Notes under the pieces: generated by a model
Database searches by the model: none
Told to the model about the DNA's origin: nothing
The model's input: the letters and a program-made list of their open reading frames with translations, nothing else
Origin: Ruminococcaceae bacterium UBA5397
GTDB lineage: Bacteria > Bacillota > Clostridia > Oscillospirales > Acutalibacteraceae
Reading direction: 5' to 3'
Length of the DNA stretch: 6,567 nt
Assembly (NCBI GenBank): GCA_002411615.1
Contig: DHOF01000113.1
Coordinates: 543 to 7,109 of the forward strand
Position numbers and translations under genes: made by a program
Shown: positions 1 to 6,567 of the stretch, piece after piece
Position numbering within the stretch: position 1 is the first letter of the stretch
Layout: each line of letters begins with the position of its first letter

Positions 1-2598
1 ATGTTTATTAATGGAACCAAGTTCCCGATCAAGTCTTGCCCGAACGATCTCCGGCAGTGGGTCGCCATAAACTTGTTTTGCGCGCTTCCAGCAAATGGAG
101 TTCAGCTGTTCCTCCGCACCATCAATGAAAGGAGGAAAAATGCCATCTGGAATTGCACGGATTGGTTCGCACAAATCCGCAATTTTATTGGGATTCGTCA
201 CGACGATCTCGTAGGCCGTCTCTTTTCCAAGATACTCGAATTCTTTGAGCATTTCTGCCGTGGTACGGTAATAAAGCGGCGCCTGATTATCTGTATCATC
301 AAAGCCCTTTGCAGCCATTAAAATCTTTCGATAAGCACCGTCTTTCGGGTCCATAAAGTGAACATCACAGGTGGCGACAACTGGTTTATGAAGCTTTTTC
401 CCAAGCTTTATAATCGTTTTGTTGTAATCCTGCAGGGTTTCGATATTTGGAACACTGCCCTCCCGCACCAAAAAAGCATTATTGCCCAATGGCTGGACTT
501 CCAGATAATCATAAAAAGAAGCAATCTCCAAAAGTTTACTCCACGGCTGGCCGTTTTCGATGGCACGGTAAAGCTCTCCTGCTTCACAGGCGCTGCCGAT
601 CAAAAGTCCTTCCCGATGCTTCATCAGTTCACTTTTAGGGACTCTCGGGTTGCGGTAAAAATACTGCAAATGTCCCATAGAGACCAATTTGTAAAGATTT
701 TTAAGTCCAACATGATTTTTGACCAAGATAATCTGATGATAGGAAGGAATTCTTTTGGGATCGCCGCCGGCTAAAGCCATATTGATCTCATCTACTGTCC
801 TGCACTTAGTATCTTCTTTCAGTCTCCGGAAAAGGCGAATCAGAATTTCTCCAAGCACAGCCGCATCATCGCAGGCACGATGATGATTAAACGGATCTAG
901 TTTCAAATATTTTGCAACCGTATCCAACTTTACATTTTTAATGTCCTTTAAAAGACTGCGGCACATCGGAACCGTATCAATATAAGGATAGTCAAAGGTC
1001 ATTTTACTGCGTGCCGCTGCTTTTCGCAGAAAAGAGGTATCAAAATCTGCATTATGCGCAACAAGCACTGCATCTGTCCCGCAAAACTCATAAAACATCT
1101 TCAGAGCTTCTGCCTCTTTCGGCGCTCCTTTTACCATCTCGTCTGTAATCCCGGTAAGTTCCGTAATCTTTGCCGGAATCGGACGCTCCGGGTCAACAAA
1201 GGTATCAAAGTTTTCGAGAACCTCTCCGTTTTTCACTCGAACAGCGCCAATTTCAGTGATCCGCTCTTCATTTGCGGAAAGTCCGGTCGTTTCCAAATCG
1301 AAGCTGATAAACTCTCCGGAAAGAGGCCGATCGCTGTGACCGGTTACTGCCGGAACAAGATCGTTGACAAAATAAGCCTCCATCCCATAAATCACTTTAA
1401 TGGGGTGACCAGCTTTTTTCATATCGGCGGCGGCATTCATTGCATCCGGGAACGACTGCACAACGCCGTGATCAGTAATGGCAATCGCCGGGTGTCCCCA
1501 CTCGGCCGCTCTACGCACCAAATCTTCCGCCGAATTAACGCCATCCATACTGGACATACAAGTATGTAAATGCAGTTCCACTCGCTTGACCGGTGCTTTA
1601 TCTTCCACCTTAAGCTGTTTGACTGCTGCAAGGCCCCTTGGCCGCATTACAATTTCGTGATCATATTTATCGTATTCCACATCGCCTTTAATGAGAAAAG
1701 TCATGCCCTTTTTGATTGTATCCAAGGTGCGGCAATTCTGCACCGCCTCAATCACTTTCAAGGTGATGGAACCGGTATAATCTGTTACATTGATGGAATA
1801 AATTTTACGACTGTTGTCACGGGTAGTACGTATTTCCAGTGAAAATACTTCCCCCCAAATGACGCAGGAGCCGATATCCGGCGATACTTTTGAAATCGGA
1901 ATCGGCTTTCCTTTTGGCATACGTCCGAAAAATTCCCGGGCAGTCTCCAAAACGATTGTTGGCATCAGTGTTTCGCCCTCTCGAATCTGCGTAGAAAACT
2001 CCACCGCCTGGTGATTCATCGAGATTTCATAATCTTCCGCCTGACGCACAAGATTTTCTCTGTGGGCAGTTTCCTGCACCTTATTTTGTTTTTCTAAATA
2101 GGCCGCACTCTCCCCATCGACATGCAACGTACCACAAAACTCAACTTGAATATTTTCATGAAATTCCTCGCGGATTAGTTCGCTCAGAATGTGGTCCGCA
2201 TGACGGGTCTTGAGCAGATTTGCGCCGCCGTGTTTTAATTCAATTTTCAAAACGCCGTTAGAAAGCGTCGGTACCGAATCTCTCAGGCTGCCGTTGATGC
2301 TCGCTTCCCGACGTTTCAGTTCCATCACAAGATTCGGGTAGTACTCCACCGAAAAGCTCGCATTCTGATAATGCGGCTTCAATCTGGCACCGGACAGATT
2401 CAGTTCTTTGCATGCCGAAATCTTTTTTTCTGCATGATAAAATTCTTCTCGAGAAATCGTTTCATTCATCGACAATTCTGCAGAAATAATCCGGTTTTTG
2501 GTGTCAATCTGCAACCCAAGAAGTTCCCCTTTGCAAAGTGCAGGGGGAAGATCTTCACAATCAATATAATTTTCAAAAAAGCCTTGAAAAGTATTCAA
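1..2598 (-). CDS. polC: DNA polymerase III PolC-type alpha subunit, N-terminal 866 residues (3' end outside window)
   Basis: This is the replicative DNA polymerase of low-GC Gram-positives, carrying polymerase and 3'-5' proofreading activity in one chain. My translation is open for 866 codons to the window edge; family members are about 1,440 residues, so most of the palm, fingers and zinc-binding part is missing only because the window ends. Domains in order: N-terminal domain (about 1-220); OB fold (about 228-330, with IWGEVFSLEIR); PHP domain beginning with HLHTCMSSMDG at 343-353 and ITDHG at 374-378; DEDDh exonuclease inserted at about 428-590; PHP resuming to about 750. Exonuclease residues are D434 and E436 (FDLETTG), D518 (HNADFD), and H573 and D578 (HRACDD). 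Likely PHP metal ligands are all present: H343, H345, D352, H377, E407, C671 (GSACEAGE), D745 and H747. The start is TTG at 2598: upstream in the same frame there is no ATG, GTG or TTG before the ispG stop, and the next ATG (residue 44) would cut the N-terminal domain. It lies 18 bases after ispG, so it is probably cotranscribed. Confidence 0.97.
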   Translation of the reverse strand, partial: MNTFQGFFENYIDCEDLPPALCKGELLGLQIDTKNRIISAELSMNETISREEFYHAEKKISACKELNLSGARLKPHYQNASFSVEYYPNLVMELKRREASINGSLRDSVPTLSNGVLKIELKHGGANLLKTRHADHILSELIREEFHENIQVEFCGTLHVDGESAAYLEKQNKVQETAHRENLVRQAEDYEISMNHQAVEFSTQIREGETLMPTIVLETAREFFGRMPKGKPIPISKVSPDIGSCVIWGEVFSLEIRTTRDNSRKIYSINVTDYTGSITLKVIEAVQNCRTLDTIKKGMTFLIKGDVEYDKYDHEIVMRPRGLAAVKQLKVEDKAPVKRVELHLHTCMSSMDGVNSAEDLVRRAAEWGHPAIAITDHGVVQSFPDAMNAAADMKKAGHPIKVIYGMEAYFVNDLVPAVTGHSDRPLSGEFISFDLETTGLSANEERITEIGAVRVKNGEVLENFDTFVDPERPIPAKITELTGITDEMVKGAPKEAEALKMFYEFCGTDAVLVAHNADFDTSFLRKAAARSKMTFDYPYIDTVPMCRSLLKDIKNVKLDTVAKYLKLDPFNHHRACDDAAVLGEILIRLFRRLKEDTKCRTVDEINMALAGGDPKRIPSYHQIILVKNHVGLKNLYKLVSMGHLQYFYRNPRVPKSELMKHREGLLIGSACEAGELYRAIENGQPWSKLLEIASFYDYLEVQPLGNNAFLVREGSVPNIETLQDYNKTIIKLGKKLHKPVVATCDVHFMDPKDGAYRKILMAAKGFDDTDNQAPLYYRTTAEMLKEFEYLGKETAYEIVVTNPNKIADLCEPIRAIPDGIFPPFIDGAEEQLNSICWKRAKQVYGDPLPEIVRARLDRELGSINKH

Positions 2599-2608
2599 AT
2601 CGGTCTCA

Positions 2609-2615
2609 TCCTTCT
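2609..2615 (-). promoter_or_regulatory. ribosome binding site of polC
   Basis: The minus strand reads AGAAGGA, a good Shine-Dalgarno match, followed by a 10-base spacer to the TTG at 2598. It starts one base after the ispG stop codon. This site supports the TTG as the real start. An ATG at 2609-2607 sits right against the purine tract and opens only four codons (ATG AGA CCG ATT TGA), so it is not the polC start. Confidence 0.75.
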
Positions 2616-2616
2616 C

Positions 2617-3660
2617 TTAAAGTGCCTCAATTTCCTCCATCAGTGCATCGACCAGCTTCTCTTCCGGCACACGGCGCAAAATTTTGCCGTGCCGGAACAA
2701 AAGGCCTACACCATTTCCGCCGGCGATACCAACGTCCGCTTCTCTTGCTTCTCCCGGTCCATTTACTACGCACCCCATCACCGCAACGGTAATCGGTTTT
2801 GTACAGTTTTGCAGACGCTTTTCCACCTGCTCTTCGATTGCAATCAGGTCGATCTGTGTCCTTCCGCAAGTGGGACACGAAATAATTCGCGGACCCGGCT
2901 TTCCAAGCCCCAACGCTTTCAAAATATCTTTTCCCGCATAAACTTCGCGCACCGGATCTGCCGTTAACGATACCCGAATCGTATCCCCGATTCCATGCTG
3001 CAGGAGCGAACCAATTCCAATCGCGGATTTAATAATCCCCATGCGCTCACTGCCGGCTTCCGTCACACCCAAATGAAGCGGATAATCGCATTTCTGCGCA
3101 CAAAGTTCATATGCCTTAATCATTGTGTCTACATTGGAAGACTTCATCGAAAGGACAATCTCCTCAAACTGAAATTTTTCCAAAAGAGAAGCATGATAAA
3201 GTGCGCTTTCGACTAACGCTTCCGGAGAAGGCTTGCCATATTTTTCTAAAATATGTGGTTCCAAAGAACCGCCGTTGACACCGATCCGAATAGGGATATG
3301 CCGCTTTTTGCAGCAGTCAGCGACCGCTTTAACATTTTCGTCTCCGCCGATATTTCCAGGATTAATTCGAATCGCATCCACTCCGGCTTCTGCCGATAAG
3401 AGCGCCAGACGATAGTCAAAATGGATATCCGCAACCAGCGGAACCGAAACTGCTTCTTTAATTGCAGGGATCAGCCGGACTGCTTCTTCATCCGGAATTG
3501 CTGCACGAATAATTTCACACCCCGCATCAGAAAGTTCCTTCGCCTGACGAACAGAGCCCTCCACATCATGAGCGGGGCAATTCAGCATAGACTGTACAGA
3601 AACAGGTGCGCCGCCACCTATTGGCACCGTTCCAACCAATACTTTCCGCGTTTTCCTCAT
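2617..3660 (-). CDS. ispG: 4-hydroxy-3-methylbut-2-en-1-yl diphosphate synthase (GcpE/IspG)
   Basis: IspG is the penultimate enzyme of the MEP isoprenoid pathway. It reductively opens the ring of methylerythritol 2,4-cyclodiphosphate to give HMBPP, using a [4Fe-4S] cluster in the cytoplasm. The protein has 347 residues, typical of the short bacterial form with a TIM barrel followed by an iron-sulfur domain. Barrel signatures are VPLVADIHFDYRLAL (73-87), RINPGNIG (98-105) and PIRIGVNGGSLE (123-134), then LHLGVTEAG (195-203) and IGDTIRVSLTADPV (224-237). The cluster ligands are C262 and C265 (SCPTCGRT) and C297 (GCVVNGPGE), with the conserved glutamate E304; these line up with C270, C273, C305 and E312 of the E. 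coli enzyme. Oddly, the usual N-terminal SMTNT motif reads SMLNCPAHD (24-32). The gene follows rseP by 41 bases and precedes polC by 18; its pathway partner dxr lies two genes upstream. Confidence 0.97.
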   Translation of the reverse strand: MRKTRKVLVGTVPIGGGAPVSVQSMLNCPAHDVEGSVRQAKELSDAGCEIIRAAIPDEEAVRLIPAIKEAVSVPLVADIHFDYRLALLSAEAGVDAIRINPGNIGGDENVKAVADCCKKRHIPIRIGVNGGSLEPHILEKYGKPSPEALVESALYHASLLEKFQFEEIVLSMKSSNVDTMIKAYELCAQKCDYPLHLGVTEAGSERMGIIKSAIGIGSLLQHGIGDTIRVSLTADPVREVYAGKDILKALGLGKPGPRIISCPTCGRTQIDLIAIEEQVEKRLQNCTKPITVAVMGCVVNGPGEAREADVGIAGGNGVGLLFRHGKILRRVPEEKLVDALMEEIEAL

Positions 3661-3668
3661 CTGTTATT

Positions 3669-3675
3669 CTTCCTT
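3669..3675 (-). promoter_or_regulatory. ribosome binding site of ispG
   Basis: The minus strand reads AAGGAAG, ending 8 bases before the ATG at 3660. It supports that start. The site lies between the arms of a short inverted repeat (3660-3665 and 3690-3695), described under findings. Confidence 0.7.
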
Positions 3676-3701
3676 CCAAGTCATTCTGCAACAGAAAAAG
3701 G

Positions 3702-4775
3702 TTAACCTCCGATTCCCGTTCCATTAAAAATTCTCACCACATCATTGACGGTAACCAGCAACATAAGTGCCATCAAAAGGGAAAAGCCAACGATATTAAT
3801 CCGTTCTTCTATCTTTCTGTTTAAAGGCTTTCTACGGATCTTTTCAATCAGCAAAAGCAGCAGTTTTCCGCCGTCCAAAGCCGGAATCGGCAGCAAATTC
3901 ACAACAGCGAGGTTGACTGTAATTACCATAATCAGATAGAGCATATTTTCCATTGCAAGCTGAAACCCACCGTTCTGTACGCTTTGGCTTGCCACTTTTC
4001 CGATCATGCTGAACGTTCCAACCGGTCCCGCAATATCTTTTAAGCCAAATCTGCCCTGCGCAATTCCTGCGAGGCTTGCCCAAACCATTCGGATCGTTGA
4101 AACCGTATCATCAAATGTTTTCGTCATAACGGTTCCAAAATTTTTGTCCACCGGCATCACATAAAAATCCAGTGCCAACATCTGCGAGCCATCCTGCGCC
4201 GTCATTGTATGAAACTTCACATCTGAAAACTCTATCGTTTTACCGTCTCTTTGAACCGTCAGATCAACGTCATCGGGATTGGCTAACGCCAGAGTGAAGT
4301 TCAAATCTTTATCCGTATTCACCCAATACCCATCGATCCCTGTAATTCGATCTCCGATTTGGAGTCCTGCCGCCTGTGTAGCAGAATTATCTTGAAAGAC
4401 GCTGATCGTCGTAGACATAAATTTCTGCTGTGGAATCAGCAAAATCATGACAAATACAAATCCCAAAACCAAGTTCATAATTGCGCCCATGGCAATTACT
4501 AGAGCACGCTTCCAAATCGGCTTTTTTTCAAAAGCATTCTCATTATCGCTTTCCTCGTCCTCTCCCTCCATTGCGCAGAATCCCCCGATTGGGAATAGGC
4601 GCAGGGAATACTCTGTTTCTCCCTTTGTAAAATGAAAAAGTTTCGGCCCCATGCCGATTGCAAATTCATTTACTTGGATTCCGCAAAGCTTTGCCGTTAC
4701 AAAGTGGCCTCCTTCATGAATCAGGATTACCAATCCAAACAGCAGTACTGCGATGATAATGACGAGTACGGTCAT
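3702..4775 (-). CDS. rseP: RseP/RasP-type site-2 intramembrane zinc metalloprotease with one PDZ domain
   Basis: This is a polytopic membrane protease (M50 family) that cuts transmembrane segments of substrates such as anti-sigma factors, releasing envelope-stress or other signals; some homologues also clear signal-peptide remnants. Its own substrate cannot be told from the window. The protein has 357 residues, in the short range for the family and carrying a single PDZ domain. A first membrane helix (about 2-24) holds the zinc motif HEGGH at 20-24, with H20, E21 and H24 as metal and catalytic residues. The second family motif, GAIMNLVLGF (97-106), lies in the next helix. The PDZ domain spans about 118-188 and contains GLQIGDRI (137-144). 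After it come GLKDIAGPVG (244-253), the third zinc motif NLLPIPALDGG (293-303, D301 being the likely third ligand), and a last helix at about 328-347. The residue after HE is glycine, where phenylalanine or leucine is more usual. The gene starts 20 bases after dxr ends, in the family's usual place beside dxr and cdsA. Confidence 0.95.
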   Translation of the reverse strand: MTVLVIIIAVLLFGLVILIHEGGHFVTAKLCGIQVNEFAIGMGPKLFHFTKGETEYSLRLFPIGGFCAMEGEDEESDNENAFEKKPIWKRALVIAMGAIMNLVLGFVFVMILLIPQQKFMSTTISVFQDNSATQAAGLQIGDRITGIDGYWVNTDKDLNFTLALANPDDVDLTVQRDGKTIEFSDVKFHTMTAQDGSQMLALDFYVMPVDKNFGTVMTKTFDDTVSTIRMVWASLAGIAQGRFGLKDIAGPVGTFSMIGKVASQSVQNGGFQLAMENMLYLIMVITVNLAVVNLLPIPALDGGKLLLLLIEKIRRKPLNRKIEERINIVGFSLLMALMLLVTVNDVVRIFNGTGIGG

Positions 4776-4781
4776 TGAATG

Positions 4782-4789
4782 TCCCCCTT
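4782..4789 (-). promoter_or_regulatory. ribosome binding site of rseP
   Basis: The minus strand reads AAGGGGGA, with a 6-base spacer to the ATG at 4775. It sits in the 20-base gap after the dxr stop codon and fixes the rseP start. Confidence 0.75.
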
Positions 4790-4795
4790 GTAAAA

Positions 4796-5947
4796 TTAAA
4801 AATGTTGTCCGGCTTTCTGAAGCACAAACTGTCTTGCAGCCTGATCTGCTGCAAGAATTTCGTCCAGCGTAGAGGACGGTACATCTTTCTGCTCTTCCAA
4901 AGCAGCAGTCACCAGTTCTCCAATCTGCAAAAATCCGATCTTCCCCTGCAGGAAAAGAGATACCGCCGCCTCATTGGCACCGTTTGCCGCAGCCGGAGCC
5001 AACCCGCCGCGCTCCATAGCAACTTTGCAGGCATGCAGACAGGTAAAAGTTTTCTCGTCCGGCGGATAGAAAGTCAGTTTTCCCACGTCTGTAAGAGAAA
5101 GCTCCTCTACAGGACCTTCCACTCGCTTGGGATATGTAAGCGCATATTGAATTGGCAGCCGCATATCAGTAACACCCAGCTGCGCTAAAATCGCATGGTC
5201 CTGAAATTCAACCATAGAATGCACAATGCTCTCCCGGTGAATCACGACTTCAATCATAGACGCCGGCACATGAAAAAGCCAGCCGGCCTCCATCATCTCT
5301 AAGCCCTTATTCATCATCGTAGCAGAATCGATTGTCACTTTTGCACCCATTTTCCAATTTGGATGTTTTAAAGCCATCTGCGGCGTCACATTTTTTAGCT
5401 CTTCCACTTTCTTCCCAAAGAACGGGCCGCCGGAAGCGGTTAAAAGAATCTTTTTGAGTTCTTTAGGATCGGACGCCTGAAGGCACTGAAAAATCGCGCT
5501 GTGTTCGCTGTCGACCGGAATCAGCTGAATCCGGCGCTGACGTGCTGAATCCATCACGAGCTGACCGCCGGCTACCAGAGTTTCTTTATTGGCAAGCGCC
5601 ACATCTTTATTGGCGGCAATCGCCTGCAGCGTCGGCTTCAACCCGACCATCCCGACAACTGCATTGAGAATCAGATCCGCCTGCGGAATCGTTGCCGCTT
5701 CACACAAGCCTTCCATTCCCTGAACCACTTTAATTCCGGTATCTTTCAGCCGAACCCGAAGGTCTTTTGCGGCATGTAAATCAAAAGCCGCAACAAGTTG
5801 CGGTTTAAACTCTCTTGCCTGCTTTTCGAGCAGATCAATATTCGAATGTGCAGCAAGGGCGCAGACCGACATTCCCAGACTGCGGACAACCTCCAAAGTC
5901 TGGGTTCCAATCGATCCTGTAGAACCCAAAACAGCAATTTTTTTCAT
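4796..5947 (-). CDS. dxr: 1-deoxy-D-xylulose 5-phosphate reductoisomerase
   Basis: Dxr (IspC) converts 1-deoxy-D-xylulose 5-phosphate to 2-C-methyl-D-erythritol 4-phosphate with NADPH and a divalent metal, the first committed step of the MEP pathway and the target of fosmidomycin. From the chosen start the protein has 383 residues, the normal length. The Rossmann dinucleotide loop is LGSTGSIG at 7-14. NAVVGMVGL (95-103) and ANKETLVAGG (119-128) follow. Metal ligands are D146 and E148 (PVDSEHSA) and E217 (MMNKGLE); S172 (TASGGPF), H195 and W198 (HPNW, the mobile active-site loop) and N213 and K214 are also present. Numbering runs 14 behind E. coli Dxr in the loop and metal region (E217 for E231). 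The open frame extends 28 codons further up, to an ATG at 6031, but that would overlap cdsA by 56 bases and add an extension before MKKIAVLG that the family lacks, so ATG 5947 is preferred. Confidence 0.97.
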   Translation of the reverse strand: MKKIAVLGSTGSIGTQTLEVVRSLGMSVCALAAHSNIDLLEKQAREFKPQLVAAFDLHAAKDLRVRLKDTGIKVVQGMEGLCEAATIPQADLILNAVVGMVGLKPTLQAIAANKDVALANKETLVAGGQLVMDSARQRRIQLIPVDSEHSAIFQCLQASDPKELKKILLTASGGPFFGKKVEELKNVTPQMALKHPNWKMGAKVTIDSATMMNKGLEMMEAGWLFHVPASMIEVVIHRESIVHSMVEFQDHAILAQLGVTDMRLPIQYALTYPKRVEGPVEELSLTDVGKLTFYPPDEKTFTCLHACKVAMERGGLAPAAANGANEAAVSLFLQGKIGFLQIGELVTAALEEQKDVPSSTLDEILAADQAARQFVLQKAGQHF

Positions 5948-5952
5948 TCTAT

Positions 5953-5957
5953 TCACC
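5953..5957 (-). promoter_or_regulatory. ribosome binding site of dxr
   Basis: The minus strand reads GGTGA, with a 5-base spacer to the ATG at 5947. It lies in the 28-base gap after cdsA and supports the shorter dxr start. In-frame TTG and GTG codons overlap this site, so they are poor start candidates. Confidence 0.6.
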
Positions 5958-5975
5958 AAGTTATTCTTTCTAATT

Positions 5976-6567
5976 TTAAGCATAGACAAGCGGCATAAAT
6001 CTGAGCAGGATGGAAACAAACGGTGCAACAAAGATCACACTGTCAAAGCGATCGAGAATTCCGCCGTGTCCGGGAAGAATCTCACTGAAATCTTTAATAT
6101 GACAGCTTCTTTTAATGAGGGAGAAGCTCAAATCGCCAATCACAGAAAGGGCCGAACCGCCGACTCCAATCACAAAAAGTGTGAAATAAGAAACTTTTGC
6201 CTGACCGGCCCAGAAAATGTCCTGGAAAAACCAGCCTGCCAAAAGCAGCATTCCAATTTCAAAAATAAATCCGCCAATCACACCCTCCACGGTCTTTTTC
6301 GGGCTGATGTTCGGGCAAAGCTTATGCTTTCCAAACCAATTTCCTGCAAAATAAGCTCCCACATCGGCGAGCCATGCAGCAAAAATTGCAACAATCACAT
6401 AAAACATTCCATGTCTTCCGCCAATATGCCGCAGTTGAATCAGCGTTTCCAAAGAAGTCGGAATCAAAAGCGCTACACTATAAAGGACACCAACTTCTCG
6501 AAATGAAATCAAATCATGATAAAAGATCATCGTGCTGAATACGACAACCGTGTAGAGAAAATAAGCG
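5976..6567 (-). CDS. cdsA: phosphatidate cytidylyltransferase (CDP-diglyceride synthase), C-terminal part (5' end outside window)
   Basis: CdsA is an integral membrane enzyme that joins CTP and phosphatidic acid to form CDP-diacylglycerol, the precursor of the main phospholipids. The last 196 residues are visible, about three quarters of a usual 260-280 residue protein; the frame is still open at the right edge and reads AYFLYTVVVFST before the first visible methionine at 6530. The family signature is complete near the C-terminus: SLIKR, then KDFSEILPGHGG and LDRFD, matching the S-x-x-K-R-x4-K-D ... H-G-G-x-x-D-R-x-D pattern, followed by a final hydrophobic helix. Earlier, IFAAWLADVGAYFAGNWFG and the SPKKTVEGVIGG loop are also typical. 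About five or six hydrophobic segments can be seen. It lies directly upstream of dxr, as in many Firmicutes where uppS precedes it; that neighbour is outside the window. Confidence 0.96.
   Translation of the reverse strand, partial: AYFLYTVVVFSTMIFYHDLISFREVGVLYSVALLIPTSLETLIQLRHIGGRHGMFYVIVAIFAAWLADVGAYFAGNWFGKHKLCPNISPKKTVEGVIGGFIFEIGMLLLAGWFFQDIFWAGQAKVSYFTLFVIGVGGSALSVIGDLSFSLIKRSCHIKDFSEILPGHGGILDRFDSVIFVAPFVSILLRFMPLVYA

Noticed and set aside
358..774. 138-codon plus-strand open frame
   Set aside because: It is antisense to well conserved polC sequence, including the DVHF motif, with no independent sign of coding.
1054..1569. 171-codon open frame on the plus strand
   Set aside because: It lies wholly opposite the PHP and exonuclease part of polC, whose translation matches the family throughout. 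Its product has no recognisable motif or plausible ribosome binding site.
2371..2967. 198-codon plus-strand open frame spanning the ispG-polC junction
   Set aside because: It is antisense to two confidently identified genes, including the iron-sulfur region of ispG, and its translation looks like a random composition rich in Cys, Phe and Arg.
3684..3699. Small hairpin with an adjacent A run, considered as a terminator between rseP and ispG
   Set aside because: For the minus-strand transcript the U run comes before the stem, not after it, and the stem is only 5 base pairs, so it cannot be an intrinsic terminator for this operon.
4775..5188. 137-codon plus-strand open frame opposite the end of dxr
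   Set aside because: It is a shadow of the dxr reading frame; the opposite strand encodes the conserved ANGANEAAV region of Dxr.
5948..6031. 28-codon N-terminal extension of dxr starting at ATG 6031
   Set aside because: It would overlap the end of cdsA by 56 bases and precede the normal MKKIAVLGSTGSIG start, which has its own ribosome binding site.
6066..6506. 146-codon plus-strand open frame opposite cdsA
   Set aside because: The minus strand there carries the full CdsA signature, and the plus-strand product has no family features.

Overview
The window is a single-direction, tightly packed housekeeping gene cluster. Every real gene lies on the minus strand, so transcription runs from high to low coordinates: cdsA (3' part, 6567 to 5976), dxr (5947 to 4796), rseP (4775 to 3702), ispG (3660 to 2617) and polC (from 2598 off the left edge). 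The gaps between genes are only 18 to 41 bases and each downstream gene has its own purine-rich ribosome binding site. I saw no terminator or clear promoter, so this looks like the middle of one operon whose promoter lies upstream, to the right of the window.

The organism is almost certainly a member of the Firmicutes, most likely a Clostridia. Gram-positive type PolC (N-terminal domain, OB fold, PHP domain split by a proofreading exonuclease) is a hallmark of that phylum, and cdsA-dxr-rseP leading to polC is its classic order. Having ispG between rseP and polC, a moderate G+C content and an IspG with a variant N-terminal motif suggest a clostridial lineage, possibly near the Oscillospiraceae/Ruminococcaceae. 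That finer placement is inference from general resemblance, not a search.

Functionally the cluster joins three jobs. CdsA makes CDP-diacylglycerol for phospholipids. Dxr and IspG are the second and the penultimate enzymes of the MEP isoprenoid pathway, which ends in undecaprenyl phosphate and other prenyl products. RseP is a membrane-embedded site-2 protease used in envelope signalling. PolC is the essential replicative DNA polymerase. All visible catalytic motifs are intact.

The window holds no RNA gene, mobile element, CRISPR array, long repeat or stretch without a gene longer than about 45 bases. I did not find a new biological system. The points worth a second look are small: a TTG start that is the only possible start for polC and lies in the same frame as ispG, competing small hairpins at the ispG start, and motif variants in IspG and RseP.
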